Origin: Streptomyces sp. VRA16 Mangrove soil
Lineage (GTDB): Bacteria > Actinomycetota > Actinomycetes > Streptomycetales > Streptomycetaceae
NCBI RefSeq assembly: GCF_017377775.1
Contig: NZ_JAFVLN010000002.1
Coordinates: 1 to 64,000 of the forward strand
Length of the DNA: 64,000 nt
Direction: 5' to 3'
Shown: positions 17,378-26,687 of the stretch, in pieces
How the letters are laid out: each line of letters begins with the position of its first letter
Numbering within the stretch: the first letter of the stretch is position 1
The notes under the pieces: generated by a model
Databases searched by the model: none
What the model was told of the DNA's origin: nothing
What the model saw: only the letters and a program-made list of their open reading frames with translations
Translations under genes and position numbers: made by a program

Positions 17378-19888
17378 ATGCGGCACTTACCGCATCAAAA
17401 GCCGTTGCCCGTACGAGAGTTCAGAGCGAGCAGACGCAGACGCGCCCGGATCGCGGCCGGCGGCCTGGCGGTCGGCGCGCTCGCGGCCGGGCTGCTGAGC
17501 GGGCCGAGCGCGAGCGCGCAGCCGGATCCGAGTGCGCCGCTGACAACGATGTCCGTCAAGTCCCCGCCGGGCGGGGCGAATGTGCGGGTGCTGGTCTTCT
17601 ACGGTTCGGCCGCGGGCGAGGAGTCGCCCGTGGTGAACGCCGGCATCGAGGCCATCGAGAAGATCGGGCAGTCGGGGCCCGCCGCGCAGCGGTTCACGAT
17701 CACGGCCACCGACGACGCGTCCGTGTTCACCAACGCCACGAAGATGGGCCGGTTCAACTCGGTCGTGTTCCTGACCGGGGGCGGCGACGTCCTCGATCCG
17801 GACCAGGAGGCGGGCCTGGAGGCCTACATGGAGGCCGGCGGCGGATTCGTCGGCATCCACGACGCGGCGCGCGCGGAGCCGTACTCGGACTGGTTCACCG
17901 GTCTGGTCGGCGCCCGTCCCGCCGCCTCCTCGCCGACCGCCGTGCAGCGCGCGACCGTCGAGGTCGGCGACCGGCAGCACCCGGCGACGAAGGATCTGCC
18001 GGTGCAGTGGAAGCGGCCCGACCAGTGGCTGAACTGGGTGAAGAACCCGTCCGGCGACGTGCACACCGTGGCGCGGGTCCGCGAGTCGACGTACAAGCCG
18101 GGCGACAGCGCCAACGGCGCGGACCACCCGGTGAGCTGGTGCCGGGACTACGACGGCGGCCGGTCCTTCTACACCGGGATGGGCGGCACCACGTCGTCCT
18201 ACGACGAGGTGGACTTCCGCGACCACCTGCGCGGCGCGCTGCTGTGGACGACGCGACTCGTGCGCGCCGACTGCAAGGCGACGATCAACGGCAACTACAA
18301 GGCCGAGCGGCTGACGGCGCCCAACCAGCCGGGGCAGAGCGACCAGATCGGCGAGCCGCACGGCCTGGTGACCGCGCCCGACGGGCGGGTCCTGTACATC
18401 GGCCGCGGCGGCGCGGACTCCTCGCAGCCCGTGGTCACCGACTGGAACGACCCCGACGTCGGCAAGGGCAAGGGGCAGATCCACGTCTACGACCCGAAGA
18501 CCAAGAAGGTGACGCTCGCGGGCGAGCTGACCGTCTTCGGCAACAAGGGCGGCGGAGACGAACTCATCAAGGTCGAGGAGGGGCTGCTCGGCATCGAGCT
18601 GGACCCGAAGTTCGAGCAGAACGGGTGGGTGTACCTGCACTACACACCGCACTCGCGGCTCGACCGCGACAAGCAGATGGCCGAGCGGCGCGTCTCGCGC
18701 TTCACACTCGACCTGGCCACGAACAAGCTGGATCTGAGCAGCGAGAAGGTGCTGCTCAAGTGGCCGGTGCAGGTGCACAGTTGCTGCCACGCGGGTGGCG
18801 GGATGGCCTGGGACTCCCAGGGGAACCTGTACATCGCGACCGGTGACAACAACTCCTCCGGGTTCAGCGACGGGTACTCGGGCAACAACCCGCAGCCGAA
18901 CTACAAGGGCGTCTCGTTCGCCGACGCGCGCCGCACCGCCGGCAACACGAACAACCTCAACGGCAAGATCCTGCGCATCCACCCGGAGGCCGACGGCACG
19001 TACACCCTGCCGGAGGGGAACCTCTTCACCGGCAAGGAGACGGCCGAGGGCGGCGGCAAGACACGCGGCGAGATCTATGTGATGGGCGTCCGCAACCCGG
19101 CGCGCATCTCGGTCGACAAGAAGACCGACACGCTGTACGCGGGCTGGGTCGGTCCGGACGCCGGTGAGCCGTCGACGACGTGGGGCCCGGCGAAGTACGA
19201 CACGTTCGCCGTCATCACCAAGGCGTCCAACCGGGGCTGGCCGTACTGCATGGGCAACAAGCAGCCCTACCGCGACCGCAATCTGCCGGACCCGACGAAG
19301 CCGCTCGGCTGGTACGACTGCGACCACCCCAAGAACGAGTCGCCGAACAACGACGGTCTCGTCAACCTGCCGCCGGTCACCGGGAACAACATCTGGTACT
19401 CGCCGCAGGGCGGGGCGCCGGACTATCCGCGCGACGCCAACGGCATCCCCTCGTACAAGAAGGAGGAGGCCACGTACCTGCTGCCGTGGCTCAAGGGCGG
19501 CGGCCAGGCGGCGATGGACGGTCCTGTCTACCGCTACGACGCGTCGGTCACCGACGCGGGACAGTGGCCGAGCTACTGGGACGGCAAGTGGTTCGTGGGT
19601 GACTTCTACGACTCCACGCAGCCGCGCAACGCGGTGATCACCGACCCGGCGACGCACGGCGAGGGATCGATCCCGATCCACTCCGAGTCGCTGAAGAAGA
19701 TCATCCCGACCGGGAACGACGGCATCAAGAACCTCATGGACTGGAAGTTCGGTCCGGACGGCGCGCTGTACGTCCTCGACTACGGGCGCGGCTTCTTCAC
19801 CTCCGACTCCAAGTCGGCTCTGTGGAAGGTGACTTACACCGGCGGCGGGCCGACTCCGGCGGCCGACCAGCTGGCCAGGAAGGGCTGA
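17378..19888 (+). CDS. secreted ThuA - glucose/sorbosone dehydrogenase fusion
   Basis: An 836-aa exported protein with a signal peptide after a basic run (RASRRRRARIAAGG... to SASA). A ThuA-like domain follows (about residues 60-290): VRVLVFYGSAAGEESPVV, FTGLVGA and SFYTGMGGT. Then comes a six-bladed GSDH-type propeller (about 310-830): EPHGLVTAPDGRVLYIG, GLLGIELDPKFEQNGWVYLHY, HSCCHAGGGMAWDSQGNLYIATGDN and YVMGVRNPARISVD. ThuA/GSDH fusions are linked to oxidation of sugars or glycosides, with PQQ or quinone as acceptor for GSDH. The next gene starts 4 bp later, so they form an operon. ATG 17378 is chosen; GTG 17366 is an alternative. It is divergent from the laccase. Confidence 0.88.
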   Translation: MRHLPHQKPLPVREFRASRRRRARIAAGGLAVGALAAGLLSGPSASAQPDPSAPLTTMSVKSPPGGANVRVLVFYGSAAGEESPVVNAGIEAIEKIGQSGPAAQRFTITATDDASVFTNATKMGRFNSVVFLTGGGDVLDPDQEAGLEAYMEAGGGFVGIHDAARAEPYSDWFTGLVGARPAASSPTAVQRATVEVGDRQHPATKDLPVQWKRPDQWLNWVKNPSGDVHTVARVRESTYKPGDSANGADHPVSWCRDYDGGRSFYTGMGGTTSSYDEVDFRDHLRGALLWTTRLVRADCKATINGNYKAERLTAPNQPGQSDQIGEPHGLVTAPDGRVLYIGRGGADSSQPVVTDWNDPDVGKGKGQIHVYDPKTKKVTLAGELTVFGNKGGGDELIKVEEGLLGIELDPKFEQNGWVYLHYTPHSRLDRDKQMAERRVSRFTLDLATNKLDLSSEKVLLKWPVQVHSCCHAGGGMAWDSQGNLYIATGDNNSSGFSDGYSGNNPQPNYKGVSFADARRTAGNTNNLNGKILRIHPEADGTYTLPEGNLFTGKETAEGGGKTRGEIYVMGVRNPARISVDKKTDTLYAGWVGPDAGEPSTTWGPAKYDTFAVITKASNRGWPYCMGNKQPYRDRNLPDPTKPLGWYDCDHPKNESPNNDGLVNLPPVTGNNIWYSPQGGAPDYPRDANGIPSYKKEEATYLLPWLKGGGQAAMDGPVYRYDASVTDAGQWPSYWDGKWFVGDFYDSTQPRNAVITDPATHGEGSIPIHSESLKKIIPTGNDGIKNLMDWKFGPDGALYVLDYGRGFFTSDSKSALWKVTYTGGGPTPAADQLARKG

Positions 19889-19891
19889 TCC

Positions 19892-22105
19892 ATGCGATCA
19901 AGACACTTGCGCGGACACAGACATCTCGTCGCTCTGCTCGCCTCGCTCCTGCTGCTCCTCGGGCTCGGCGGCACCCAGGCCGCCTACAGCCAGCCGACGC
20001 CGTCGGGCGCCTCGGCCGAGCAGGTACTGACGTGGACGGCCGGTGACGACATCACGAAGTACGGGTCGGCGCCCGCCACGGCCGTCGCGGGCAAGGCGAC
20101 GATCGTCTTCGAGAACAGCACGGCGACCGGCAACACCATGGGCATGCCGCACACGTTGACGTTCGACGTGTCGGACCCCGAGTACAACAACGACATCCCG
20201 CTGAACATCCTGGCCAACCCGAACGACGACCAGGGCGGCAAGCACGCGGTGGAGGTCACCCTCTCCCCCGGCCGGTACCGCTACCACTGCACGATCCCCG
20301 GGCACACGTCGATGCAGGGCATCCTCGTGGTGACCGAGGCCGGCGGCGGTGACGACACGAGCGCCCCGGAGACCTCGGCGAAGGCCGAGGGGCAGACCAA
20401 TGCCGACGGCGCGTTCGTCGGTTCGGCCTCGGTGACGGTGAGCGCCACCGACGACGGTTCCGGTGTGGACCGCATCGAGTACGCCCTGGACGGCGGCGCG
20501 TACACCCCGTACACGGCTCCGGTGGTCGTCGACCAGGTCGGCGCGCACAAGCTGACGTACCGGGCGACGGACAAGGCGGGCAACACCGCCGCGGAGAAGT
20601 CCCTCGACTTCACGGTGGTGGCACCGCCGACGGACGACACGACGCCGCCGGAGACCTCGGCGACGGTGACCGGCGAGAAGAACGCCGACGGCGCGTACGT
20701 GGGCATGGCGACGGTCACGGTGAGCGCGTCCGACACCGGTTCCGGCGTCAACTCCATCGAGTACGCGGTCGGTGCGGACGGTGCCTGGCAGCCGTACACC
20801 GCTCCGGTCATGGTCCACGACCCGGGCACGTACACGGTGCGCTACCGGGCCGCGGACAAGGCCGGCAACCGGGCCGCCGAGAAGTCCGTCGACTTCACGG
20901 TCGTGGCGACGCCGCCCGAGGACACGATGCCGCCCGTGGTGGCGCTGAGCGTCGCGGGCGACAAGAACTCCGACGGCGCCTACATCAACAACGCGAAGCT
21001 CACCCTGACGGCGACGGACGACCGGTCCGGCGTCGACAAGATCGAGTACTCGCTGGACGGCGGCCCGTACCTCGCCTACACCGCGCCGGTCGTGGTCGAC
21101 CGGGTGGGCGCGCACTCGGTCGCGTACCGGGCGAGCGACAAGGCGGGCAACACGGCCGCGGCGCAGACGTTCGTCTTCGCGGTCGCGTCGGGCGGCGGGG
21201 TCCCCGCCCCCAACTGCCCCGAGTTCGACGAGCGGTTGACGGTGTTCGTCGGGACGGTCGACACGGGCATCCCGAACCGGGTGACCAACAACCGGTGCAG
21301 GATCAACGAGTTGATCGAGGACGAGAAGGAGTGGACGTCCCAGGCGCTCTTCCTCAAGCACGTCAAGAAGGTCACGGACGCGCTCCTCAAGGAGGGCGTC
21401 ATCGACCAGCGCGAGTACAACAGGATCAACCGGGCGGCGAAGCAGTCCGGGATCGGCAAGCCAGGACAGACCGAGGGCTACAAGAAGATCCTCGACGGCT
21501 CGCCCGAGCAGTTCGCCCAGTGGGAGCAGGTCGGCGGCGGGAAGTTCGACCTGAACGACGACGGCTCGATCACCAGCCGTACGGACGTCTCGGGCATGGG
21601 CATGCTCTGGTTCCCGGTCCGCAAGTACGGCGACTTCTCGCTCAAGCTCCAGTGGCGGGACGACGCCCCGGGCACGGGCAACGCCAACGGCGGTGTGTTC
21701 GTGCGCTTCCCGTGGGTCCACGACAACCCCGAGGAGCCGAACCCGGAGTGGGTCGCCATCAAGTACGGGCACGAGGTGCAGGTGCTCGACCGTCCTGACG
21801 GCGACATGTACAAGACCGGTTCGATCTACGGCTTCGACCGGGTCGGCCTCGCGGGCGCGGGCGTCACCCAGAAGGGCACGTGGAACGACTACGAGGTCAA
21901 GGTGGTGGACCAGCACTACTCGATCTACCGCAACGGTGTGCTGATCAACGAGTTCGACAACACCGCGGGCCAGGTCTTCGAGCCGCCGCGCTCGGACGAC
22001 CCGGGCACGGACGGCCGACGCTACGCCTCCGGCTACATCGGGCTCCAGGTGCACAGCACCACGGATGTGATCTCGTACCGGGACATCCGCGTCAAGGACC
22101 TCTAG
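19892..22105 (+). CDS. secreted cupredoxin - Ig-like repeats - DUF1080 fusion
   Basis: A 737-aa exported protein. After the signal (to about AYSQ) comes a cupredoxin-like domain with type-1 copper ligands H87 (GMPHTL), C133, H138 and M141 (CTIPGHTSM). Three ~90-residue repeats follow (about 155-430), each with DDGSGVDRIEYALDGG, a TAPVVV strand and YRATDKAGNTAA; these resemble OmpL47/Ig-like modules. The C-terminal ~200 residues form a DUF1080 (3-keto-disaccharide-hydrolase-like) concanavalin fold: FDLNDDGSIT, GMGMLWFPVRKYGDFSLKLQW and YASGYIGLQVHS. The gene starts 4 bp after the ThuA/GSDH gene. I infer a cell-surface electron-transfer and sugar-processing partner; the exact substrate is unknown. 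Confidence 0.85.
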   Translation: MRSRHLRGHRHLVALLASLLLLLGLGGTQAAYSQPTPSGASAEQVLTWTAGDDITKYGSAPATAVAGKATIVFENSTATGNTMGMPHTLTFDVSDPEYNNDIPLNILANPNDDQGGKHAVEVTLSPGRYRYHCTIPGHTSMQGILVVTEAGGGDDTSAPETSAKAEGQTNADGAFVGSASVTVSATDDGSGVDRIEYALDGGAYTPYTAPVVVDQVGAHKLTYRATDKAGNTAAEKSLDFTVVAPPTDDTTPPETSATVTGEKNADGAYVGMATVTVSASDTGSGVNSIEYAVGADGAWQPYTAPVMVHDPGTYTVRYRAADKAGNRAAEKSVDFTVVATPPEDTMPPVVALSVAGDKNSDGAYINNAKLTLTATDDRSGVDKIEYSLDGGPYLAYTAPVVVDRVGAHSVAYRASDKAGNTAAAQTFVFAVASGGGVPAPNCPEFDERLTVFVGTVDTGIPNRVTNNRCRINELIEDEKEWTSQALFLKHVKKVTDALLKEGVIDQREYNRINRAAKQSGIGKPGQTEGYKKILDGSPEQFAQWEQVGGGKFDLNDDGSITSRTDVSGMGMLWFPVRKYGDFSLKLQWRDDAPGTGNANGGVFVRFPWVHDNPEEPNPEWVAIKYGHEVQVLDRPDGDMYKTGSIYGFDRVGLAGAGVTQKGTWNDYEVKVVDQHYSIYRNGVLINEFDNTAGQVFEPPRSDDPGTDGRRYASGYIGLQVHSTTDVISYRDIRVKDL

Positions 22106-22127
22106 GGTTCCGCGGGCAGGGGAGTTA

Positions 22128-22163
22128 GGCCCGTCGGCCGGACCGCGGTTCAGCCGACGGGCC
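22128..22163. terminator. hairpin terminator between convergent genes
   Basis: GGCCCGTCGGC (22128-22138) pairs perfectly with GCCGACGGGCC (22153-22163). The hairpin follows the DUF1080 fusion gene and overlaps the stop codon of the convergent YbaY-like gene, so it can serve both. Confidence 0.65.
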
Positions 22164-22497
22164 AGACCTCCACCGCCAGTTTCTCCTTCCCGGCACCCTC
22201 GTGCGTGAGCACGGGGGTGCTTTGTACGGACACGAAGTCCTCCGGCGCGATCAGCCCCGAGCCGTCGACGTCGGCGTGCACGCGGACCGTGTAGCGCGCC
22301 CGCGGGTCGGGCGGCGGGACCGCGAGCACGACCTGCGGCGGGGCCGCGAGGTCGACGCCCGGCTCGGTGGTGCGGGCGACGACGCGGGCGGGCGCGTCGG
22401 CGGCGGTGATCTCCTCGATCTGCACGCGCAGCGTCACCGGCCGGGACGGCGCGGTCGCGCCCGGCGCGAGACAGACAGCGATTTCTACGTTCCGCAT
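22150..22497 (-). CDS. YbaY-like domain protein
   Basis: A 115-aa protein whose core (PVTLRVQIEEITAADAPARVVART, then a PRARYTVRVHADVDGSG strand and FVSVQSTPVLT) resembles the YbaY/lipoprotein-chaperone beta-barrel fold. No lipobox or signal peptide is seen with the ATG at 22497; that start follows an AGGTGGG-like sequence. A longer in-frame start (22614) would overlap the divergent protease promoter. It is divergent from the astacin-like protease, with a 103-bp gap, so a chaperone or inhibitor role toward the protease is possible but speculative. Confidence is good that this is a gene and moderate for the fold. Confidence 0.7.
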   Translation of the reverse strand: MRNVEIAVCLAPGATAPSRPVTLRVQIEEITAADAPARVVARTTEPGVDLAAPPQVVLAVPPPDPRARYTVRVHADVDGSGLIAPEDFVSVQSTPVLTHEGAGKEKLAVEVWPVG

Positions 22498-22600
22498 ACG
22501 CTCGCCCACCTCTTGTTGTCGGCATGTGCCCCCAGTAATTTCCGCAAAATAGCGCCCGCACGGGAACGGCGGGAAGTCCAGGGCCACGGGGAGAAGAATC

Positions 22601-24466
22601 ATGCCTGCTTCCACCGAAAGTCACGGAAGTCAGCACGGGGAATTCCGTTCCTCACGCGAGGTACGGACGGGTCTGATCGAAGGTGTCAGTTTCCGCGTCA
22701 AGCCCGTTCAGTACGTGGAGATCGGCGGCCTCGCGATGTTCGAGGGCGACATCGTGCTGGGCACTGTGGCCGAAGTGGAGCGCCGCACCGCGGAATTGCA
22801 GGCCGACACGGAGGGAAAGCCGTTGCCGACGGCCGTCGCGATCTCCGGGCCGCAGTTCCGGTGGCCCGACGCGCTGGTGCCGTTCGAGATCGACGCGGCG
22901 CTGCCCAACCAGCAGCGCGTCACGGACGCCATCGCGCACTGGCAGTCCCGCACCCGGATGCGCTTCGTGCAGCGCACCCCCGCGAACGCCGCGCGGTTCC
23001 CCGACTTCGTGCGGTTCGTGCCGGGCGACGGCTGCTCCTCGTTCGTGGGCCGGCAGGGCGGGGCGCAGAGCGTCACGCTGGGCACCGGCTGTTCGACGGG
23101 GAACGCCATTCACGAGATCGGGCACTCGGTCGGGCTGTGGCACGAGCAGAGCCGCGAGGACCGGGACCATTTCGTCACGATCGTCTGGGCCAACATCACG
23201 CCCGGCTTCGAGCACAACTTCGACCAGCACATCACTGACGGCGACGACATCGGGGCGTACGACTACGGCTCGATCATGCATTACCCGAGGGACGCCTTCT
23301 CCAGGAACGGCCAGGACACCATCGTGCCGACCGTCCAGGGCGTCAGCATCGGCCAGCGGACCGGGCTGAGCACCGACGACATCGCCGCCGTGCACGCGCT
23401 GTACGGTCCTTCGCCGGCGTCGGGGCCCGTGGTCTCGTGGGAGTCGGAGCGGCTCGACCTGTTCGGGATCGGCACGGACTCGGCGCTGTGGCACAAGTGG
23501 TGGGACGGCAAGGCGTGGGGTCCGAGCGTGCAGAACTGGGAGTCGCTCGGCGGCATCTGCACCAGCCCGCCGACGGCGCTGGCCTGGGCGCACGACCGGC
23601 TCGACGCCTTCGTGATCGGCACCGACTCGGCGCTCTGGCACAAGTGGTGGGACGGGAGTGCGTGGGGTCCGGGCGTCAAGGACTGGGAGTCGCTCGGCGG
23701 CATCTGCACCAGCCCGCCCGAGGCCGTGTCCTGGGGGCCGCAGCGGCTCGATCTGTTCGTCATCGGGACGGATTCGGCGACGTACCACAAGTGGTGGGAC
23801 GGAAAGGCGTGGGGCCCGAGCGTCAAGGGATGGGAATCGCTCGGCGGTATCTGCATGACCGAGCCGAAAGCCGTTTCGTGGGGTGCCGACCGGCTCGATC
23901 TCTTTGTGATCGGTACGGATTCCGCGCTCTACCACAAGTGGTGGGACGGGAGTTCCTGGGGACCGAGCACACTGGGCTGGGAATCGCTCGGTGGAATCTG
24001 CATGAGTGAGCCCGTCGCGGTTTCCTGGGGGCAGAACAGGCTCGATCTTTTTGTCGTCGGCACGGATTCCGCGCTCTACCACAAATGGTGGGACGGGAGT
24101 GCGTGGGGCCCGAGCGTCAAGGGGTGGGAATCGCTCGGCGGCATCTGCGAACGGACGCCCGCGGCCGTCTCGTGGGGCCCGAACCGGCTCGATCTGTTCG
24201 TGGTCGGCACCGACTCGGCGCTCTACCACAAGTGGTGGGACGGGAGTGCGTGGGGACCGGGCGTCAAGGACTGGGAGTCGCTCGGCGGCATCTGCACGAG
24301 CTCGCCGACGGCCGTCTCCTGGGAGGCCGGGCGGCTCGACGTGTTCGTGCGGGGCACGGACTCGGCGCTGTGGCACAAGTGGTGGGACGGCAAGGTCTGG
24401 GGGCCGAGCGTCAAGGGCTTCGAGTCGCTGGGCGGCATCCTGACGTCGTTCACGGACCAGGACTAG
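22601..24466 (+). CDS. astacin-like (M12A) metalloprotease with seven-repeat propeller
   Basis: A 621-aa protein. The protease domain (about 85-270) has the zinc motif [12 protein letters not shown] starting at residue 171 and the Met-turn SIMHY at Met226, both diagnostic of astacins. After about residue 275 come seven near-identical 49-residue repeats, each with [26 protein letters not shown] and WESLGGIC. This fits a seven-bladed PLL-type (fucose-binding lectin-like) propeller. No N-terminal signal peptide is visible; residues 1-85 may be a propeptide. GGGGAGAA precedes the ATG. It probably cleaves proteins of a glycosylated surface, targeted by the propeller, but the export route is unclear. 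Confidence 0.9.
   Translation: MPASTESHGSQHGEFRSSREVRTGLIEGVSFRVKPVQYVEIGGLAMFEGDIVLGTVAEVERRTAELQADTEGKPLPTAVAISGPQFRWPDALVPFEIDAALPNQQRVTDAIAHWQSRTRMRFVQRTPANAARFPDFVRFVPGDGCSSFVGRQGGAQSVTLGTGCSTGNAIHEIGHSVGLWHEQSREDRDHFVTIVWANITPGFEHNFDQHITDGDDIGAYDYGSIMHYPRDAFSRNGQDTIVPTVQGVSIGQRTGLSTDDIAAVHALYGPSPASGPVVSWESERLDLFGIGTDSALWHKWWDGKAWGPSVQNWESLGGICTSPPTALAWAHDRLDAFVIGTDSALWHKWWDGSAWGPGVKDWESLGGICTSPPEAVSWGPQRLDLFVIGTDSATYHKWWDGKAWGPSVKGWESLGGICMTEPKAVSWGADRLDLFVIGTDSALYHKWWDGSSWGPSTLGWESLGGICMSEPVAVSWGQNRLDLFVVGTDSALYHKWWDGSAWGPSVKGWESLGGICERTPAAVSWGPNRLDLFVVGTDSALYHKWWDGSAWGPGVKDWESLGGICTSSPTAVSWEAGRLDVFVRGTDSALWHKWWDGKVWGPSVKGFESLGGILTSFTDQD
23437..24460 (+). repeat. 147-bp tandem repeats encoding propeller blades
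   Basis: Seven units of 147 bp (49 codons) encode the C-terminal repeats of the protease. The conserved cacaagtggtgggacgg core recurs at 23492, 23639, 23786 and onward at the same spacing. DNA identity between units is high, which suggests recent amplification or gene conversion and makes copy number prone to change. Confidence 0.85.
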
Positions 24467-24495
24467 GGACCAGCCGATCCGGGGGGAAGGCCGGG

Positions 24496-25527
24496 TCAGT
24501 CCTCGTGTCTGGCCCGGCTCGGCTGGACCCGCTTGGGCTCGCCCGGCATCTTCGGGTACTCGGGCGGGTAGGGCAGATCGCCGAGGCCGCGGTCCTTCTC
24601 GTCGCGGTCGGCGAGTTCGAGGAGCGCGTCGAGCGAGTGGCGCTCCTTGTCCATGTCCGCGTGCACGTCGCCGAGTTCGGCGTACCGCTTGGGCATGGTG
24701 ACGATGTCGAAGTCGCGGGGCAGCGCGTCGCCGAGCTCGTCCCAGGTCAGGGGTGCGGAGACCGGGGCGTGCGGGCGGGCGCGCACCGAGTAGGCCGAGG
24801 CGATGGTGCGGTCGCGGGCGGTCTGGTTGTAGTCGACGAAGATGCGCTCGCCGCGCTCCTCCTTCCACCAGGCGGTGGTGACCAGATCGGGCATCCTGCG
24901 CTCCAGTTCACGCCCGCAGGCGATCGCGGCGCGCCGTACCTCGGTGAAGGTCCACCGCGGCTCGATGGGGACGAAGACGTGCAGGCCGCGCCCGCCGGAG
25001 GTCTTGGGCCAGCCGCGCAGGCCGCCGAACTCGTGGAGCACGGCGCGCAGTTCGCGGGCGGCGTGCACGGCGTCGCCGTACTCGGTGCCGGGCTGCGGGT
25101 CGAGGTCGATGCGGAGTTCGTCGGGGTGGTCGGGGTCGGCGCGGCGCACCGCCCACGGGTGGAAGGTGAGGGTGCCGTACTGGGCGGCCCAGATCACGGC
25201 GGCGATCTCGGTGGGGCACATCTCGTCGGCGGTGCGGCCCGAGGGGAACGCGATGGTGGCGGTGGGGATCCAGTCGGGCAGGTTCTTCGGGGCGCGCTTC
25301 TGGTAGAAGGACTCGCCGGTGACACCGTCGGGGTAGCGCTCCAGGGTGGTGGGGCGGTCGCGCAGGGCTCGGACGATCCCGTCGCCGACGGCGAGGAAGT
25401 AGGTGGCCAGGTCCAGCTTCGTGTAGCCCGACGGGCTGCCGTCGGGGAAGAACACCTTGTCGGGGCTGGACAGACGCACTGTCCGTCCGCCCGCGTCCAG
25501 CTCCACTGCCGCGCCCTTGCTGCCCAT
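24496..25527 (-). CDS. LigD polymerase-domain protein (NHEJ-type primase/polymerase)
   Basis: A 343-aa stand-alone version of the LigD PolDom (archaeo-eukaryotic primase fold). Visible hallmarks are LSSPDKVFFPDGSPSGYTKLDLATYF, the catalytic DELRIDLDPQPG acidic pair, KTSGGRGLHVFVP, and YNQTARDRTIASAYSVRARP near the end. Such enzymes add ribonucleotides and fill gaps at double-strand ends during non-homologous end joining. Nuclease and ligase domains of full LigD are absent; a separate ligase gene lies divergent across 73 bp. No Ku gene is in the window. A C-terminal Lys/Arg tail (PGEPKRVQPSRARHED) may bind DNA. Confidence 0.92.
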   Translation of the reverse strand: MGSKGAAVELDAGGRTVRLSSPDKVFFPDGSPSGYTKLDLATYFLAVGDGIVRALRDRPTTLERYPDGVTGESFYQKRAPKNLPDWIPTATIAFPSGRTADEMCPTEIAAVIWAAQYGTLTFHPWAVRRADPDHPDELRIDLDPQPGTEYGDAVHAARELRAVLHEFGGLRGWPKTSGGRGLHVFVPIEPRWTFTEVRRAAIACGRELERRMPDLVTTAWWKEERGERIFVDYNQTARDRTIASAYSVRARPHAPVSAPLTWDELGDALPRDFDIVTMPKRYAELGDVHADMDKERHSLDALLELADRDEKDRGLGDLPYPPEYPKMPGEPKRVQPSRARHED

Positions 25528-25600
25528 GCGCCCACGCTAGGCCGATCGGACACAGTGCGCATACCGGGCGACACCTGGATGTACGGGACAGAATCGATGC

Positions 25601-26662
25601 ATGGATCTTCCCGTGATGCCGCCGGTCAAGCCGATGCTCGCCAAGTCCGCCGCCCGGATCCCGGCCGGGATGCACTACGAGGCGAAGTGGGACGGGTTCC
25701 GGGCGGTCGTCTTCCGCGACGGCCCGGAGATCGAGCTCACGAGCCGCACCACCAAGTCGCTGACCAGGTACTTTCCCGAGCTGGTCGCGGCGCTGGCCGA
25801 GCGGCTTCCCGAGCGGTGCGTACTCGACGGGGAGATCGTGATCGCGCGCGGCGGGCGGCTCGACTTCGACGCACTGACCGAACGGATCCATCCGGCCGCC
25901 TCCCGGGTGCGGACGCTCGCCGAGCGCACCCCGGCCTCCTTCGTGGCCTTCGACGTCCTGGCGCTCGGCGACGACGCCCTGCTGGACGCGCCCCTGTCCG
26001 AGCGCAGAGCGCGCCTTGAGGAGGCCCTCGCGGGCGCCTGCGCGCCGCTGCACCTGGCACCCGCGACGACCGACTCCGCGCTGGCCCAGGAGTGGTTCGA
26101 GCGGTTCGAGGGCGCGGGCCTGGACGGCGTCGTGGCCAAACCGCTCGACCTGCGCTACCGCCAGGACGAGCGCCTGATGATCAAGGTCAAGCACGAGCGG
26201 ACCGCGGACTGCGTGGTCGCCGGGTACCGCTTCCACAAGAGCGGCCCGGTGGTCGGCTCGCTGCTGCTGGGCCTGTACGACGACACGGGAGCGCTTCAGC
26301 ACGTCGGGGTCTGCGCGGCCTTCACCATGAAGCGGCGCACGGAGCTGGTCGCCGAGCTGGAGCCGCTGCGCATGGACGACGTCGCCGGGCATCCGTGGGC
26401 GGCCTGGGCCGACGAGGCCGCCCACGAGACGAAGCGGATGCCGGGCGCGACCAGCCGCTGGACCGGCAAGAAGGACCTGTCCTGGGTGGCACTGCGCCCG
26501 GAGCTGGTCTGCGAGGTGGCGTACGACCACATGGAGAACGGGGCGCGTTTTCGCCACACGGCCCGTTTCCGCCGCTGGCGCCCGGACCGGGAACCGGAGA
26601 GCTGTACGTACGCGCAGCTGGACGAGCCGGTGAAGTTCGCCCTGGGAGACGTGCTGCGCTGA
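25601..26662 (+). CDS. ATP-dependent DNA ligase (LigC/LigD type)
   Basis: A 353-aa ligase with the nucleotidyltransferase lysine in EAKWDGFRAVVF (about residue 27) and the downstream motifs VLDGEIVIARGGRLDFDAL, LDGVVAKPLDLRYR and MIKVKHERTADCVVAGYR (motif V with paired lysines). A C-terminal OB-fold domain ends with RHTARFRRWRPDREPESCTYAQL. It seals nicks using ATP and is probably part of a Ku-dependent or alternative end-joining route with the divergent polymerase gene (start 25527). The length is that of stand-alone actinobacterial ligases. ATG 25601 is chosen by the start of the conserved N-terminus (MPPVKPMLAKS). Confidence 0.93.
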   Translation: MDLPVMPPVKPMLAKSAARIPAGMHYEAKWDGFRAVVFRDGPEIELTSRTTKSLTRYFPELVAALAERLPERCVLDGEIVIARGGRLDFDALTERIHPAASRVRTLAERTPASFVAFDVLALGDDALLDAPLSERRARLEEALAGACAPLHLAPATTDSALAQEWFERFEGAGLDGVVAKPLDLRYRQDERLMIKVKHERTADCVVAGYRFHKSGPVVGSLLLGLYDDTGALQHVGVCAAFTMKRRTELVAELEPLRMDDVAGHPWAAWADEAAHETKRMPGATSRWTGKKDLSWVALRPELVCEVAYDHMENGARFRHTARFRRWRPDREPESCTYAQLDEPVKFALGDVLR

Positions 26663-26687
26663 GCGCTCCCGTGGGTATGCAGGGGCC

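Noticed and set aside
22150..22614. Longer 154-aa version of the YbaY-like protein
   Set aside because: The extra N-terminus overlaps the protease promoter and ribosome site and is not protein-like; ATG 22497 has a better ribosome site.
19898..22636. 912-codon antisense frame over the DUF1080 fusion gene
   Set aside because: Its composition is biased and motif-free, while the plus strand has clear domains and normal codon use.
23437..24460. CRISPR or satellite array
   Set aside because: The 147-bp units are in frame and encode propeller blades of the protease.
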